Positions 38,801-50,684 are shown, counted from the stretch's first letter. The stretch is 64,000 nucleotides of DNA from Anoplopoma fimbria (GCF_027596085.1 NC_072452.1:6826790-6890789); one strand, 5' to 3'. Program-made: numbers and translations. Notes: generated from the letters alone by a model not told the origin.

Positions 38801-39652
38801 GTGTATTACATATTTATATAGCATTTTTTGGTTTAAAGTGTATATGAAGTTATAACTAAGTGATTCATTGAGAGGTTGTAACAAGACCTTGATTATATAT
38901 TTACTAGGTCCAACATAGTAAAATCGCCATCATGACTTTTAAGTAAAAGTGTGTTTTTTCAGACATGGATGTAATGTTACGTGACCAGGTGTGTTTGTGT
39001 GTGTGCTTGTGTGTGTGTGTGGAAAACATAGTTTTAAATGATCAATCAAACCCTGTCAGTTCTAGACATCCATCACAGTTTACAGACCGACTTCCTTAGC
39101 TTTGACCTGCTATACTTGTAGTTGTTGGCACACAATGAAGGATTACAACATTCATTTTGGGTTCAGATAATCTGGAGAAACTGTTAGCATATTGATAATG
39201 TTTCTGGCCCCGTCTGATTTCATTGCAGCAAACTCGTCTGGTTCTCAAATCTAAGCTTTTAGTTAGAAAAGCTATGGAAGCAAACCAAACTGTTGTAAAT
39301 CTGACTTTTCTTAGTGCAAATACTTCTGAGAGTATTTTCTCTGCACTTAACCCCACTATCAAAAATAGTGAGGGACTTTAGGCAGATTAAATTAATATTT
39401 TCTTTCCTGCAGAAAAAAACGTTCTCTGCGAGAAGCACCACCATATTTGAGATGTTTCTAGTTGTTGCAGTAATTCTGTCCAACTACTGACCTGCGTTTG
39501 TCACATCCTGTATCACACAAAAGCTCGCACACAAACGCACTTTGGTAATCTGAGAGTGTGTTAGACCTCTCTTCCTCCTCACCCAGAGTTCCTGGCCCCG
39601 GGGGGTGGAGGGTCTCTTCACCCGTCTCACACGTCCAACCAAAACACACAGC

Positions 39653-39653
<1 letters not shown>
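38801..39653. other. Intergenic DNA, no gene seen
   Basis: AT-rich unique sequence; nothing supported. Confidence 0.45.

Positions 39654-39722
<69 letters not shown>
39654..39722 (+). repeat. (CA)n microsatellite
   Basis: About 34 CA units. Confidence 0.95.
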
Positions 39723-39724
<2 letters not shown>

Positions 39725-40131
39725 AACACACAGGAACACACACACTGGCAGCAGACCACATCAGAGGGGGGTCCATTCCTCCCCAAGTCCACAGGTCTCT
39801 AGATAAACATATTATTCTGGATTAAATGTTTCCCATATTTGTTATTCTTCCCTTGCGAGACTCCAGGTGGAATTGGTACCAAACCAAAAATCATACGCGC
39901 ATTCCTTTGAATGAAAGAGCCGGGCCGAGGGGAACGCTCCGAAATGGGAACGAGAATTCCCTTTCGGAGCGAGAACTTGTAACAACATTTGTGCAGATTC
40001 TTCGATTGCCCCGGATTCTGCGTTACACACCCAACAAAGGCTGTGCTGTGTTGTCAAGAAAGTCGCCTTTCCCCCCAACCCCCCGCGCAAACCTCCCTGC
40101 GCCGCTACCCAGAATCCTCTATGAAACCAGG

Positions 40132-40164
<33 letters not shown>

Positions 40165-41055
40165 CGGCGGAGGTCGGCAGCTGGCTCTGAATCAGATCCG
40201 ATCACTTCAAGAGCCTCTGATCCTCACGGGGACGCCGCGGCGTGAGATGGTGTTTTACTCCATATCAGTCTGAATAGAGATGGAAGACGACAGCTGACCA
40301 CGCTGAGGCCTGACTCGAAGACTTCAGAGGCAGCGGAGGGACGACCACGGAGTCCTGCTCAATTACGCAATTACGTCCAAATCACTGCCAGAGCCCTCTT
40401 CCTTATCAGAGCCGGGGTTGTGGCCCGGAGCGAGCCAACCGGCGAGGTGTTGACGTGCGGCCAGAGATCACATACATCCCACCTATAGCCCCAGTGGGCC
40501 CTCGGTAACACTATCTGAGCTGACGGAGCCCCGTACTGCGGGAGAAAGGATTATAATCTCCTCTATCAGCCGCCAATTAAAAAGTTAACAACCTCCTCCA
40601 TTTTCAGCACCAGGGAGAGCGCTCTCGTTTGCATTCTCAATCAGTCGTTTGGCGGTCGGCGCACCATCCCGTCAAAAAACGTGTCAGGAAGTCGTGCACG
40701 AGCTGATGCTCTTGAATGATCTCGGCATCAGACGTCGGCCTCCTGCATACTAATGCAACAGCAGAGGCTCACAATAGTCTGAAGCCGCTCACCGACGCCT
40801 TTGTTTTCATCCTCTCATGTTTATTTTTGTAAACTGCACAGCCCCAACTTTGTGCAGCGGTGGGACGTGTGTTGTGGACGGAGGGTTCTCACTGCAGTGT
40901 GTTTGATGTCCCACTCTCTCTCTCTCTCTCTCTGTCTCTCTTTCTCTCTCTGGACCCTGGAGACACTCCTCATGCATAATCACTGTGTGTATTTCTCATC
41001 TGCCTCTATGTACCGATGGTGGAGGTTAATGCACAGAGCTGCACACACAGAAACA

Positions 41056-41057
<2 letters not shown>
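39723..41057. other. GC-richer intergenic block
   Basis: Sequence from 39880 to 40800 is richer in GC than its surroundings and has no simple repeats except GT at 40136-40161. It contains a near-perfect palindrome at 39935-39971. AT-rich homeodomain-like words (CCAATTAAAAAGTTAACAAC, about 40573-40592) sit within GC-rich DNA. No ORF resembles a known protein. It may be regulatory. Confidence 0.35.

Positions 41058-41151
<94 letters not shown>
41058..41151 (+). repeat. (CA)n microsatellite
   Basis: About 47 CA units. Confidence 0.95.
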
Positions 41152-41153
<2 letters not shown>

Positions 41154-41514
41154 AATTAGAGGCACAACGATCTTATTCCCCACAAATAGAATAAAGCAAA
41201 CGAAGGCAGAGAGGAGGATTTTTTTTGTAATGTTTATTACGTGAGAACCAGTACAGCTCTTCGGGCTTCTCTCATCTTCTCAGGCATGCCGCTTAGCACC
41301 GTGCCGAGCTCACAAACGCAATCGAATGTGGTGTTTTAAACACAGTTGCGCTGCGGCGGGTTTAATAAAACCTATCTACTCCTGTAATTCATCATCCTTT
41401 ACCGTACATTAAGCCGGGGAAGTGATGTGACTGGAGGGAGGGAAGCTCGGGAACAGCTCAGCATTCTGGTGAGGACTCTCTAACTGTAGAGCAGAGGGGG
41501 CAAAGAGGTCACAA

Positions 41515-41636
<122 letters not shown>

Positions 41637-41751
41637 ACGGCAGCATCACCAGTCCTCCAGGGCTCAGCAGGCTAATTAATAATGAATCCCAGAGAGTCTG
41701 TGTTTGAAATGCAGATGTGCAACTGCCGGCTCCGCCTGCTCCTTCAGAGGG

Positions 41752-41754
<3 letters not shown>

Positions 41755-41803
<49 letters not shown>

Positions 41804-41818
41804 TGGGGGGGGGGGGGG
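41755..41818 (+). repeat. (GT)n tract followed by a G homopolymer
   Basis: GT at 41755-41802, then a G run to 41818 broken by one T. Confidence 0.93.
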
Positions 41819-42258
41819 TTTGTAGGCCACAGGGGAAAGTATGTTGGTTGGTTGGTTATTCAACTGTGGCAGAGAACTTGCAGATATTCCACATGAAATT
41901 CATTCGTTAAAGGTTGATATTTGAGAGAAAAGAGATTACGTATTGTGAATACTTTTTCATAACAAATGCTCTTGCTCGTCGGTGCCAGCAGAGGCCTCGA
42001 CCCCACCGAGCTCTTCTCTGCTCTCAGCAACAGAAGAGGAGTGGAAGAAGAAGGAGGAGAACGTGGAAGAGGAGCTGGAGAGGGGCTGAAGAGCATACAT
42101 TACATTTCTATAGACTCTTCTTCGCCGCTCTATAGGATACCGTGTGCGTTTGAGCAGTTTGAAGTTTAACAGATGGTAATGTTATGTAGATTTTTACCAA
42201 CCTTGGCTCCCTCGCTGACCCAGGGACAATATACTAGCCCCTTCAGCAAACAGCACCT

Positions 42259-42261
<3 letters not shown>

Positions 42262-42311
<50 letters not shown>
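42262..42311 (+). repeat. (CA)n microsatellite
   Basis: About 25 CA units. Confidence 0.95.
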
Positions 42312-42313
<2 letters not shown>

Positions 42314-43514
42314 ACACACATGAGAGCGGTGAATAATCTCTCTAACAAACATTCTCTTCGTTTGAGGGAAAGCAAGTTGGACAAACAGTTTCAGTTTAGT
42401 GCAGGTGTTTTAAATTCCTTGCAATACAAGATAATATAAATAATATTGGACTGCTTTTGTGCAAGTGAGTGTTTGTTCTCCGAGTGTAAAGGGAGGGCTG
42501 GAAGACTGTCTGACCTCAGGCCTGTGTGTTGTTGTGAGCGAATTCATTTTCTCATTAACTAGAAAACCCCAAATAATTTTACGCTGGAATTTGCATCATT
42601 GTTGGAATACTAATATCCAGACCTAAGAGAGTTAATTGAAGCCTCACATTGCACTTCATGTCTTTCAGTCGTTCCAGGAAATTAAATTATTAGAATTTTG
42701 AGGGAACTTTGAAATTCAAAACAACTTTATCTGATTTAAAAAAAAAAAAAAAAGAATCCAGGGCATTTAAAGTTTCTCTTGTATTGGCAGTCAATAAAAT
42801 GGCAGTTCAGTTTATTCATATTTTCATATATTATATTTATATAAATTTCCCCCGGATCTATGATATCTAAAACAGAACGTTGTTTTTTTTAGCGTTACCA
42901 CTTTTTTGTTGTTGTTATGTTCCATTAATATGACCCTTAAAAAAATACTCACTCATTAGTGCTGTGTAGTATTTAAAACGCCGTGATGTAAACGCCATTT
43001 CCAGAGCACTGCTAGTGCCACAAAGTGAACACTTCATTTAAAAAAAAAAAATCTTTCTTTTTCCCCTAACAAGCTCAGGTGTTATTTCATCCTTTTTAAT
43101 TATTTTTTTATAAATCTCGAAATAAAAGAGCATTAAACCTATCTGATCATCGTAATCAGCGCGAGCTTCTGTTCTCTCTATAATAATCACCTCTCACGCG
43201 GTGTTCATAAACTAGTCTATGTCGTCCGAAAAGTAGAATCGTATCACAACAATAGGGTTTGAATAAAATCCCCATAATTAATCCCACATTTCACATGGCA
43301 AAATTATATATTTATTGAATGTTTATTCTTACGTTATAAGTATCACGAATTAAGTTTTTTTCTCAGAAACGGTCCTTAAAAATATAATAGGACACTTTGG
43401 AAACAAATTCAGAAATTCATGTTTCTACACCTAGATTATGGTTTTCCTTTAAATTACCAGGGACTTGTTGAAAAGCATAAACCATTGAATTTACCACTTT
43501 AACAGGGAACAACA

Positions 43515-43516
<2 letters not shown>
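42312..43516. other. Intergenic AT-rich DNA, no gene seen
   Basis: It contains an octamer ATTTGCAT at 42589-42596 and several homopolymer A/T runs. Nothing else is supported. Confidence 0.45.
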
Positions 43517-43604
<88 letters not shown>

Positions 43605-43767
43605 AACCCCTGAACCAGTGTGTCTCCGTGCAGTCCAAACAAACGCACCGGGCCTCATGCATTATGAATGTACATTTACACTGCTGTGCTCTCGTGGGAT
43701 GAGCTTTAGCTTCATATACATTCACTCATTGGTGTGTCCGAGGTACTTCCTCCTCCTCGTCCCTGCT

Positions 43768-43830
<63 letters not shown>
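43517..43830 (+). repeat. Two (CA)n microsatellites
   Basis: CA at 43517-43602 and 43769-43830, separated by unique sequence. Confidence 0.95.
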
Positions 43831-43832
<2 letters not shown>

Positions 43833-44507
43833 CAGAGGTGCGGCTGACATGTCTGACAGGTGGACCATCCTGCAGAAACGCAGCTCAAACGGATGGTTTT
43901 TTTTTTTTTTTGTGTGTTTGTTTCAAGTTGATGATGAAAACAAAACGTCTCGTTGGCGACATGATGTGAGATTAGTTTGGGGCTTTGCTTCTGAAGGGCC
44001 GTCGTGTTTAACTCCCGGTGTCACTGTCCTTTTATTAGCCACGTCACGGGTTAATGGGGATATCGATTTTGCTGTCCGGGAGCGTGTGAAGTGTGTGTCA
44101 TTGGGGATGAGAGCAGTTTAAACTCAGAGCTTCTGTGGATGGACACTAAACACCTCAACTCTACGGCAACAACAACAAAACAAAACAAAAAATAGAACTA
44201 AAACGGGAATTTGCAACCACGACTTAACATTGTGAATGAGAAAATAAAGGCCCGTTTATTGATGAGTGTCGGCTCTGAAATGAGTGCACACATTTCACAC
44301 AATCGGGGCTGTGGGATCCTTAAATCGAGGCCCAGAGATGTGGGCTTCGTGGGGAAAGTTTCAAAGGTCATGACACCGAGTGACAGGTCCCACCCCGAGG
44401 ACCAAGGCTGTCCCAACAGCAGACTAAACCTGATTTATCTGTAGGCTGCAGCCTGCTGCATTAAGCTGGAGAGGAGAGCATGTAGGCAAAATAAGCACAG
44501 TCACAAC

Positions 44508-44541
44508 ATATATATATATATATAATATATATATATATATA
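44508..44541 (+). repeat. (AT)n microsatellite
   Basis: AT repeats with one AA break at the centre, making the tract self-complementary. Confidence 0.9.
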
Positions 44542-46302
44542 TCCCCCAAAAAACACCCCATTAGTCTACTCTGAGCTGCACATTTAGAATCCCACGCAAA
44601 AACGAACTCCATTAACTTTATACAATTTTTTGAAATAATTAACATGGGCCTACACAAGCAAATACAAAACTGGATCACTGTTGAATTATTATAGCAAGAT
44701 AGCAAATATTACAAATGCCCATTAAACATTACAAACACTGGGGAAGAGAGACACACCAAACCTCAATAGGAAATGAACATGTTGTTTTTGTCCTCAGACT
44801 GTTCTATAAACTATGAAAACATGGTGATCTTGACCTAATACTCCCTAAATGTAATGAGCAGGAAGTCATTAGATTTAATGCATGTTTTGTTGACCGGCAA
44901 CATAGTTACTCTCCTCACTTCATCTGTATAACATTAATTTAGTTATTGGCCAAAGATACGTTGCATATGGTACAAGCAACAAACAATGCTGAAAATATGT
45001 TTTTTCTTTTTCAATTGTTTGCTTCATGAAGATCACCATACTGGAGGTTTAGAGTTAACAAGTCGCTTTCTTTTTTTATTTACTCTCTTTTTCTTTACAG
45101 CAAATAATCTGAGTCATAAAATAATCCGCAATAGATTTACTCAAATAAAAACAAACAAGCAGCTAAACAAACAACACACACAAACCACAAAACTGCCATC
45201 TGATATCAAGACGAAATGAAAGAAAAATCGGACTCATTAGTGTGTGTTATTTAGCAGTAATGTGCAGAGAGCCACGCAGTGCTGCCTGGTGTAAGTGTAG
45301 CAGGGCTGGCCCGGGTTATCTGTGAATGGGCTCTTTATTGGAGGCGAGGAGCGGGGATTTGCCTTTTATTCGCCTCGCTATGGAAACCAGCTCGACGGCA
45401 GAAAAATGTTGATGTGAATAAAAGGAATCGGCACAAGGAGCGTTTCCAGAGAAGCATCTGTTACACTTAGAAACTTAGACCATCGAGAGCAACACAACCC
45501 CCTCTCCAAGTCCCTCTCCTGTCTGCTTTATGCTCCCCAAAAAACGCACTTTATTTTTGTAACAATGCAACAACAACAAAAAAAAATGTAAAAATAAATA
45601 AATGTGAATGTTATTTTTAAGCGATTCTGCGCGTGGAAACCAGTAAAGCAAATTTTTAAAAACCTTTAAATTGTGTTTATACACAAAAATTCACATACAT
45701 TTAAATTTTTTTCTCTAAATGGAGAATTCATCCTCTAAAATGAATTGGCTTTTGGCTTTGTCATTTAAAGTGACTCGTAAGAAAATAAAGGAATTGTTTT
45801 TGGACACACTACGACATTTGTGCCAGGAATTACTACTATTATTATTATGCGTATAATTCTGCATAATTCATCCCATAACGACTCCAACGAAGCAATCCGG
45901 TTTTAGTAAACTAGGCCACTCGAGCAGCCCTGCCAATCACATCAAATATTCAATCACTTTTAATGAAGTTTCAAAAGAGTCGACGTGGAGAATGTGCGAA
46001 CACAACAACAGACACGTCGGTGTGTTGGATTGTTTCCCACCCATCTACAGAGGCCCGTGGGCTGCTGTAGCCTGGCCCTGTCACCACCCTCCCCTCCGTC
46101 ACTCCTCCGTCACTCCTCCGGCTCCCGAGGCCCCAGTCCGCCCTCCCGTCCAGCCCGCGATCAGCTCACCTGCTCCGGCCTCTTCTCCTCAGTCTGCCGC
46201 CGCCGCCGCCTCACTGCGAGCAGCTCCTCCAACCCCGTCGCTCTTTAATGACTTTCCGGTGGCTGCAGCCTTCTTTTATTTCTCCTAAATGTATGAAAAT
46301 GT

Positions 46303-46310
46303 ATGCAAAT
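46303..46310 (+). promoter_or_regulatory. Octamer motif ATGCAAAT, about 1 kb upstream of pou3f4
   Basis: Exact match to the classical POU octamer. A second exact copy in reverse orientation is at 46685-46692. Binding is inferred. Confidence 0.4.
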
Positions 46311-46684
46311 TTAAATCAAGCTTAACCTGGGAGCTCGAGCAATATATTTAATGGAATTTTTTCAAACCAATAAGGAGACTGGGACGCAGTCCTCTAATGG
46401 CAAATATGAGTACGCAGCCAAGTTAGTTCTCAGATATGCAGATAGATCTTTTTTTTTTTTTTTTTTTTTTTACTCTGAGAGGACATGATTAGATTCTTAA
46501 ATACTGGGAGTGTGAGTGTGCAGTGCTTGGGGAAACACTTATTTCTTTGAGAAAATGGGGGGGAAAAAAGTTGGAAATGTGTTAGAGGAGTGCACGCTCC
46601 CAGGAGCAAAAGGTGTGATTTTAGTCCGCCAGATAAATATACATATATTTTAATATTTTAGGGAAATCTTATCTTAAATACTAA

Positions 46685-46692
46685 ATTTGCAT
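46685..46692 (-). promoter_or_regulatory. Octamer motif ATTTGCAT upstream of pou3f4
   Basis: Exact reverse-strand POU octamer, about 600 bp before the pou3f4 start codon. Binding is inferred. Confidence 0.4.
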
Positions 46693-47134
46693 GTACCGGC
46701 CCAGGGTGTATTGTTTTTGTCTGGACATAACAGGTGTGGATGAAGAACGTCCTGTGCGTAAAACAGCATCTTGAGAAGCTCATTCTATAAACACCTGAGG
46801 AAGTATTCCCTAAAAGTTAATCTTTAGCAGTGAGAGCTGCTCTTGGTTTGATTGTATCCTTCTAAATTAAGTGCTGGCACGTCTTACAGATGCCATTGCG
46901 CTTTAATCTCCTCCTCCGCGCGCGCTCATGGGTGACAGGAGCAGCAGTAACCTCGTGCGTAAATCAGTTGGAAACTTTAATTAATAAACAGGAACTGCGC
47001 TCCACGCGCACATCGTCCCCAGCCAGACCCACTGGACCAGCACTCTCCACTCACTTCCGGTTCGGCTGCCTGTAACCCTTTCCTCTCCACGGCTGTACGC
47101 GTCCAGAGGCGGAGGGTCGGGCATCTGCGCCGTC

Positions 47135-47139
47135 ATTGG
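47135..47139 (-). promoter_or_regulatory. Inverted CCAAT box in the pou3f4 CpG island
   Basis: ATTGG within GTCATTGGCCGAG, about 160 bp before the start codon in GC- and CpG-rich sequence. It is consistent with an NF-Y site of a TATA-less promoter. No TATA box is evident. Confidence 0.4.
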
Positions 47140-47236
47140 CCGAGACGCGCCGTCACTGCGCCTCTACCGGCCCGTGAGTGGCGGCGGAGTCTGTCAGTCA
47201 ACGCCGGGCTGCTGCCGAGGCTCCAGAGAGAGGGAG

Positions 47237-47347
47237 ATGTCAGAGGCTGAGCTGCTCCCTTCCTTCAGTAGCACTAGTGGGGTTCAGCAGCCAGCATGGC
47301 CACAGCTGCCTCCAGCCCCTACACCCTGCTCAGCTCCAGCCCCATGA
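47237..47347 (+). CDS. Upstream ORF overlapping the pou3f4 start (36 codons)
   Basis: ATG at 47237 has G at -3, and the frame runs to TGA at 47345-47347. It overlaps the first 52 bases of pou3f4 in the +2 frame. The pou3f4 ATG has the stronger context (A at -3, G at +4), so leaky scanning would be needed. The peptide has no recognised domain, and the ORF counts only if transcription starts before 47237. Confidence 0.3.
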   Translation: MSEAELLPSFSSTSGVQQPAWPQLPPAPTPCSAPAP

Positions 47348-48381
47348 TCCACCCGGACAGCCAGGCCATGCAGCCTGCCAGCCCCTACAGGGGACACCAG
47401 AAGCTCCTCCAGGGTGACTACCTGCACAGCATCCAGAGCAACGGACACCCCCTCGGGCACCAGTGGGCGAGCAGTCTGTCGGAGGGCAGCCCCTGGTCGG
47501 CCTCCATGGAGCAGCAGGATATTAAACCGGGCCGAGAGGACCTGCAGCTCGGCATCATCCATCACCGCTCGCCGCACGTAGCGCATCACTCTCCTCATCA
47601 CAACAACCATGGCAACCACCCGGGAGGCTGGGGAACCCCGGTGTCCCACAACACCTCCATCACCAGCGGGCAGCAGATCAACATCTACTCGCAGACGGGC
47701 TTCACAGTCAACGGCATGCTGGACCACGGTGGCCTCACACCTCCGCCCAACCCGCAGGGCCAAGGCATGCACCCGGGCCTCAGGGACACGCTCAGCCCCG
47801 AGCACAGCGACCTCGGCGGCCACCACTGCCACGACCACTCCGACGAGGAGACGCCGACCTCGGACGAGCTGGAGCTCTTCGCCAAGCAGTTCAAGCAGCG
47901 GAGGATCAAGCTGGGCTTCACGCAGGCGGACGTGGGTTTGGCCCTGGGCACGCTGTACGGAAACGTGTTTTCCCAAACCACCATCTGCAGGTTCGAGGCT
48001 CTGCAGCTGAGCTTTAAGAACATGTGCAAACTAAAGCCGCTGCTGAACAAGTGGCTGGAGGAGGCCGACTCCACCACGGGCAGCGCCAGCAGCATAGACA
48101 AGATAGCAGCTCAGGGGAGGAAGAGGAAGAAGAGGACGTCCATCGAGGTGAGCGTGAAGGGGGTCCTGGAGACGCACTTCCTCAAGTGTCCCAAGCCGGC
48201 CGCGCCGGAGATCACCTCCCTGGCGGACTCTCTGCAGCTGGAGAAGGAGGTGGTGCGAGTGTGGTTCTGCAACCGGAGGCAGAAGGAGAAGCGCATGACG
48301 CCGCCGGGCGAGCTGCAGCACGAGGGACCCTATTCTCACGGCGGGAGCGCGGGGGACGCCTCCTCGTGCCACGATCTCTGA
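47296..48381 (+). CDS. pou3f4: POU class 3 transcription factor 4 (Brn-4)
   Basis: Single-exon gene of 361 codons, the same length I recall for human POU3F4. It begins [19 protein letters not shown] and ends SCHDL, the POU3F4-specific terminus. The middle carries [22 protein letters not shown] and [17 protein letters not shown], which separate it from POU3F1, F2 and F3. The POU-specific domain is about residues 185-260 and the homeodomain about 276-335, with RKRKKRTS at 275-282 and WFCNRR at 323-328. Both bind DNA in the nucleus at octamer-like sites. In vertebrates POU3F4 acts in neural tube, hypothalamus and inner-ear mesenchyme; human loss causes X-linked deafness. Oddities: L194 in helix 1 where class-3 POU proteins have Q (EQFAKQF), and P304 where Q or H is usual. 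Start choice: the first ATG with strong Kozak context, matching the family N terminus. The region 46.9-48.5 kb is CpG-rich, as expected for this gene. Confidence 0.97.
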   Translation: MATAASSPYTLLSSSPMIHPDSQAMQPASPYRGHQKLLQGDYLHSIQSNGHPLGHQWASSLSEGSPWSASMEQQDIKPGREDLQLGIIHHRSPHVAHHSPHHNNHGNHPGGWGTPVSHNTSITSGQQINIYSQTGFTVNGMLDHGGLTPPPNPQGQGMHPGLRDTLSPEHSDLGGHHCHDHSDEETPTSDELELFAKQFKQRRIKLGFTQADVGLALGTLYGNVFSQTTICRFEALQLSFKNMCKLKPLLNKWLEEADSTTGSASSIDKIAAQGRKRKKRTSIEVSVKGVLETHFLKCPKPAAPEITSLADSLQLEKEVVRVWFCNRRQKEKRMTPPGELQHEGPYSHGGSAGDASSCHDL

Positions 48382-48404
48382 CCGAAAGCACCGGGAGGAA
48401 TCAC

Positions 48405-48440
48405 GACCCCTAACCCCCGACCCCTAACCCCCGACCCCCG
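48405..48440 (+). repeat. C-rich 14-bp tandem repeat after the pou3f4 stop
   Basis: GACCCCTAACCCCC is repeated exactly at 48405-48418 and 48419-48432, followed by GACCCCCG. The minus strand has five runs of four or five G and could fold as a G-quadruplex. Confidence 0.85.
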
Positions 48441-49002
48441 GCACGGATTCCAGGCCGTCCCGACACAGACTCCTCCAGCACTGAACCACAGCGACAATAA
48501 CAGAGACACCTGTCCAAGCCTTCGTCATCTTCTGACTGTCACGAGGGCATTCTTCTATACAGCGGCATATCAAACGTCACATTTGTTTCTGATCACCTTC
48601 GGATCCCGCCAAATTATTTTCTACATCACGGATATAAATACAAAAATGTGCCTAATAACCTGCCAGCGCCTTTGGTTTGTGTCACCGTTTCTCATCCTCT
48701 CGGTAATAATGATAAGATGGGACTGATGATGTTTTGTTTTTTCTTAATTTTTTCTTAATTTTTTTTTTTTTGTTTGGGGGGGGGGTCTTTTTCTCTGTTG
48801 GATCAGCGGACTGAAACAAACAAAAATATTACTTTTCTTAATTGATTTGTTGCAGCACCGGAGGCCGTTTCTTTTTTTTTTTTTTTTTTACAGTCCACCT
48901 CATGCTTCCCTCGGGCTCACACACACCGCTTTAGCTCTCCATATTTACACTCATTATTTTGTAACACACTCGTAGCAGATCTGTAATTATTTCTTTTCGC
49001 AT

Positions 49003-49010
49003 ATGCAAAT
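49003..49010 (+). promoter_or_regulatory. Octamer motif ATGCAAAT in the pou3f4 3' region
   Basis: Exact POU octamer 620 bp after the stop codon. Function is unknown. Confidence 0.3.
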
Positions 49011-49536
49011 ATAGGCCCTCATTCCAGTTGTAGAGGTATTGCTACCAACATAATAGCACTTGGAGGTTGTTTTTCTATTATTGAATTCCTCCCTTATGGC
49101 CTGTAGCTCATAAAGCCACACACAGTCACAGCTATTTATAAAATTCATTTATTTGATCTGAATCATCTTCGACCATATAAACTGTGTGGACTCTGAAGCA
49201 GAGCCGAGAATAGAAAGATGGGTTGACGACGCTATACACCTGCCTATAATTTTATTGTACGTTCAGTATCAAAATTTTATAATCTTAAATACTCCTGTTA
49301 TTGGTTTATTTCTTAAGTATTTTTTCGAATATTGTACAGTTTTATATATTACACTTTTGAAGTCATTAATTTAAACAAATGCTCTTAGTTATTCATGCAC
49401 TTAATTAGCAATGTAAAAAAAAAAACACACACAATATTTTCAGTAAGATTGAACTGTTTCGGCGGTTTTATTCCAAATTTCGATGACAGCTCAAGTAATT
49501 ATTTATTTTCAGTATAAAGCTTGTATTATGTTTTGA

Positions 49537-49561
49537 AATAAACTATGTATGTTGTAATAAA
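49537..49561 (+). promoter_or_regulatory. Paired AATAAA polyadenylation signals for pou3f4
   Basis: AATAAA occurs at 49537-49542 and 49556-49561, implying a 3' UTR of about 1.2 kb. Sequence between the stop and here is AT-rich, with T homopolymers near 48760 and 48875. Use is inferred. Confidence 0.45.
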
Positions 49562-49650
49562 CAATTTCTTGCTACAACTGTTCACTGTCCAAAACAGAAT
49601 TTAACTTCTGGTGAATTAATATTTAGAAGCAAAATTATACAAAAGTAATA

Positions 49651-49714
<64 letters not shown>
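49651..49714 (+). repeat. (ATT)n-(AGT)n trinucleotide repeat
   Basis: About 11 ATT units, then about 10 AGT units. Confidence 0.93.
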
Positions 49715-50155
49715 TGAGTAGTACTATTTAAATAGTGAAAGCCATAATTTTAATTTATATTTTATTTTGTTTATTCAACATTCCTTTAAAAATCTTACAC
49801 AATTTGAAAATGGGTTCAGTTTAAAATTGTGACTAATTTTGATTATACTAAAGAGAAAATGATGCTCTATTTGTGTATGTATACAACCATGCTTAAGCAG
49901 CACAACCTTCACTTAGCTTCAATGTCATGTCAAAGGGCAACTTTTTCCGAGTCTCTCATGTCACTAACAGCTGTAACATATCCAGTGGTTCAGCAGGACC
50001 TTGGCTGCAGGTCTACAGGCTCTACGGATCAAGCAAACTGAGACGCTTTCTCCAGCAGTTCCACTGAAATGTTATTGTCCGGGCCCCTCTGCCCTCCTCA
50101 ATCAGACATGCGTGATTTATCGCCTGGGCCGCTGGGCCTGACAGCAAAACACAAT

Positions 50156-50270
<115 letters not shown>

Positions 50271-50559
50271 TCAGACACACACAATCAGACACACACAATC
50301 AGAAGCAGATGAATCTCATTTCAAAGACTACAGCTGCGTGTAATTGGCCATGCAAGGACAATATAGAGCTATATTCCCTAAAAAAAAAAAAAAGAAAAAG
50401 TCATAATGGCTAAAAAATAATTTATGGATGGTTTTTGCAAATAAGTAAGCCTATAGATTCAACGCTGCTTTAAATGATTCAAAAACAGAGCTGGAAAGGG
50501 AGAGTGAAGGAGGGGAGAGAGGAGTAGAGGAGAGGCGGAAGGGTGCTAGGCCTTGCCTT

Positions 50560-50639
50560 GAAATGGAGAGCCTGACTGGAATACTAATGCATCTGAATTT
50601 ATGCATCTCCTCAGTCTGCAGCCCTGAGAGGGGGTGGGG

Positions 50640-50640
<1 letters not shown>
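50560..50640. promoter_or_regulatory. Paired POU-like sites downstream of pou3f4
   Basis: TAATGCATCTGAATTTATGC at 50585-50604, followed by ATC, gives two ATGCATCT cores 15 bases apart inside short complex sequence flanked by purine repeats. The spacing and TAATGCAT/TTATGCAT cores resemble POU-homeodomain dimer sites. This is inference. Confidence 0.3.

Positions 50641-50684
<44 letters not shown>

Larger units (their letters stand above)
44542..46880. other. Immediate upstream region of pou3f4
   Basis: AT-rich DNA with a GC-rich island at 46040-46250 that includes a GCC run near 46196. Octamers ATGCAAAT (46303-46310) and ATTTGCAT (46685-46692) lie here. T22-type homopolymers occur near 46449. 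Open frames in the GC-rich island lack recognisable protein features and I did not call them. The region likely contains distal promoter or enhancer sequence. Confidence 0.45.

Noticed and set aside
45985..46288. Two overlapping open frames in a GC-rich island upstream of pou3f4
   Set aside because: Pro/Ser/Ala-rich translations from a GCC-rich stretch; no splice partner, no known domain.
47284..47976. 230-codon open frame antisense to pou3f4
   Set aside because: It arises from the GC-rich coding sequence of pou3f4; the sense frame encodes the conserved POU protein.
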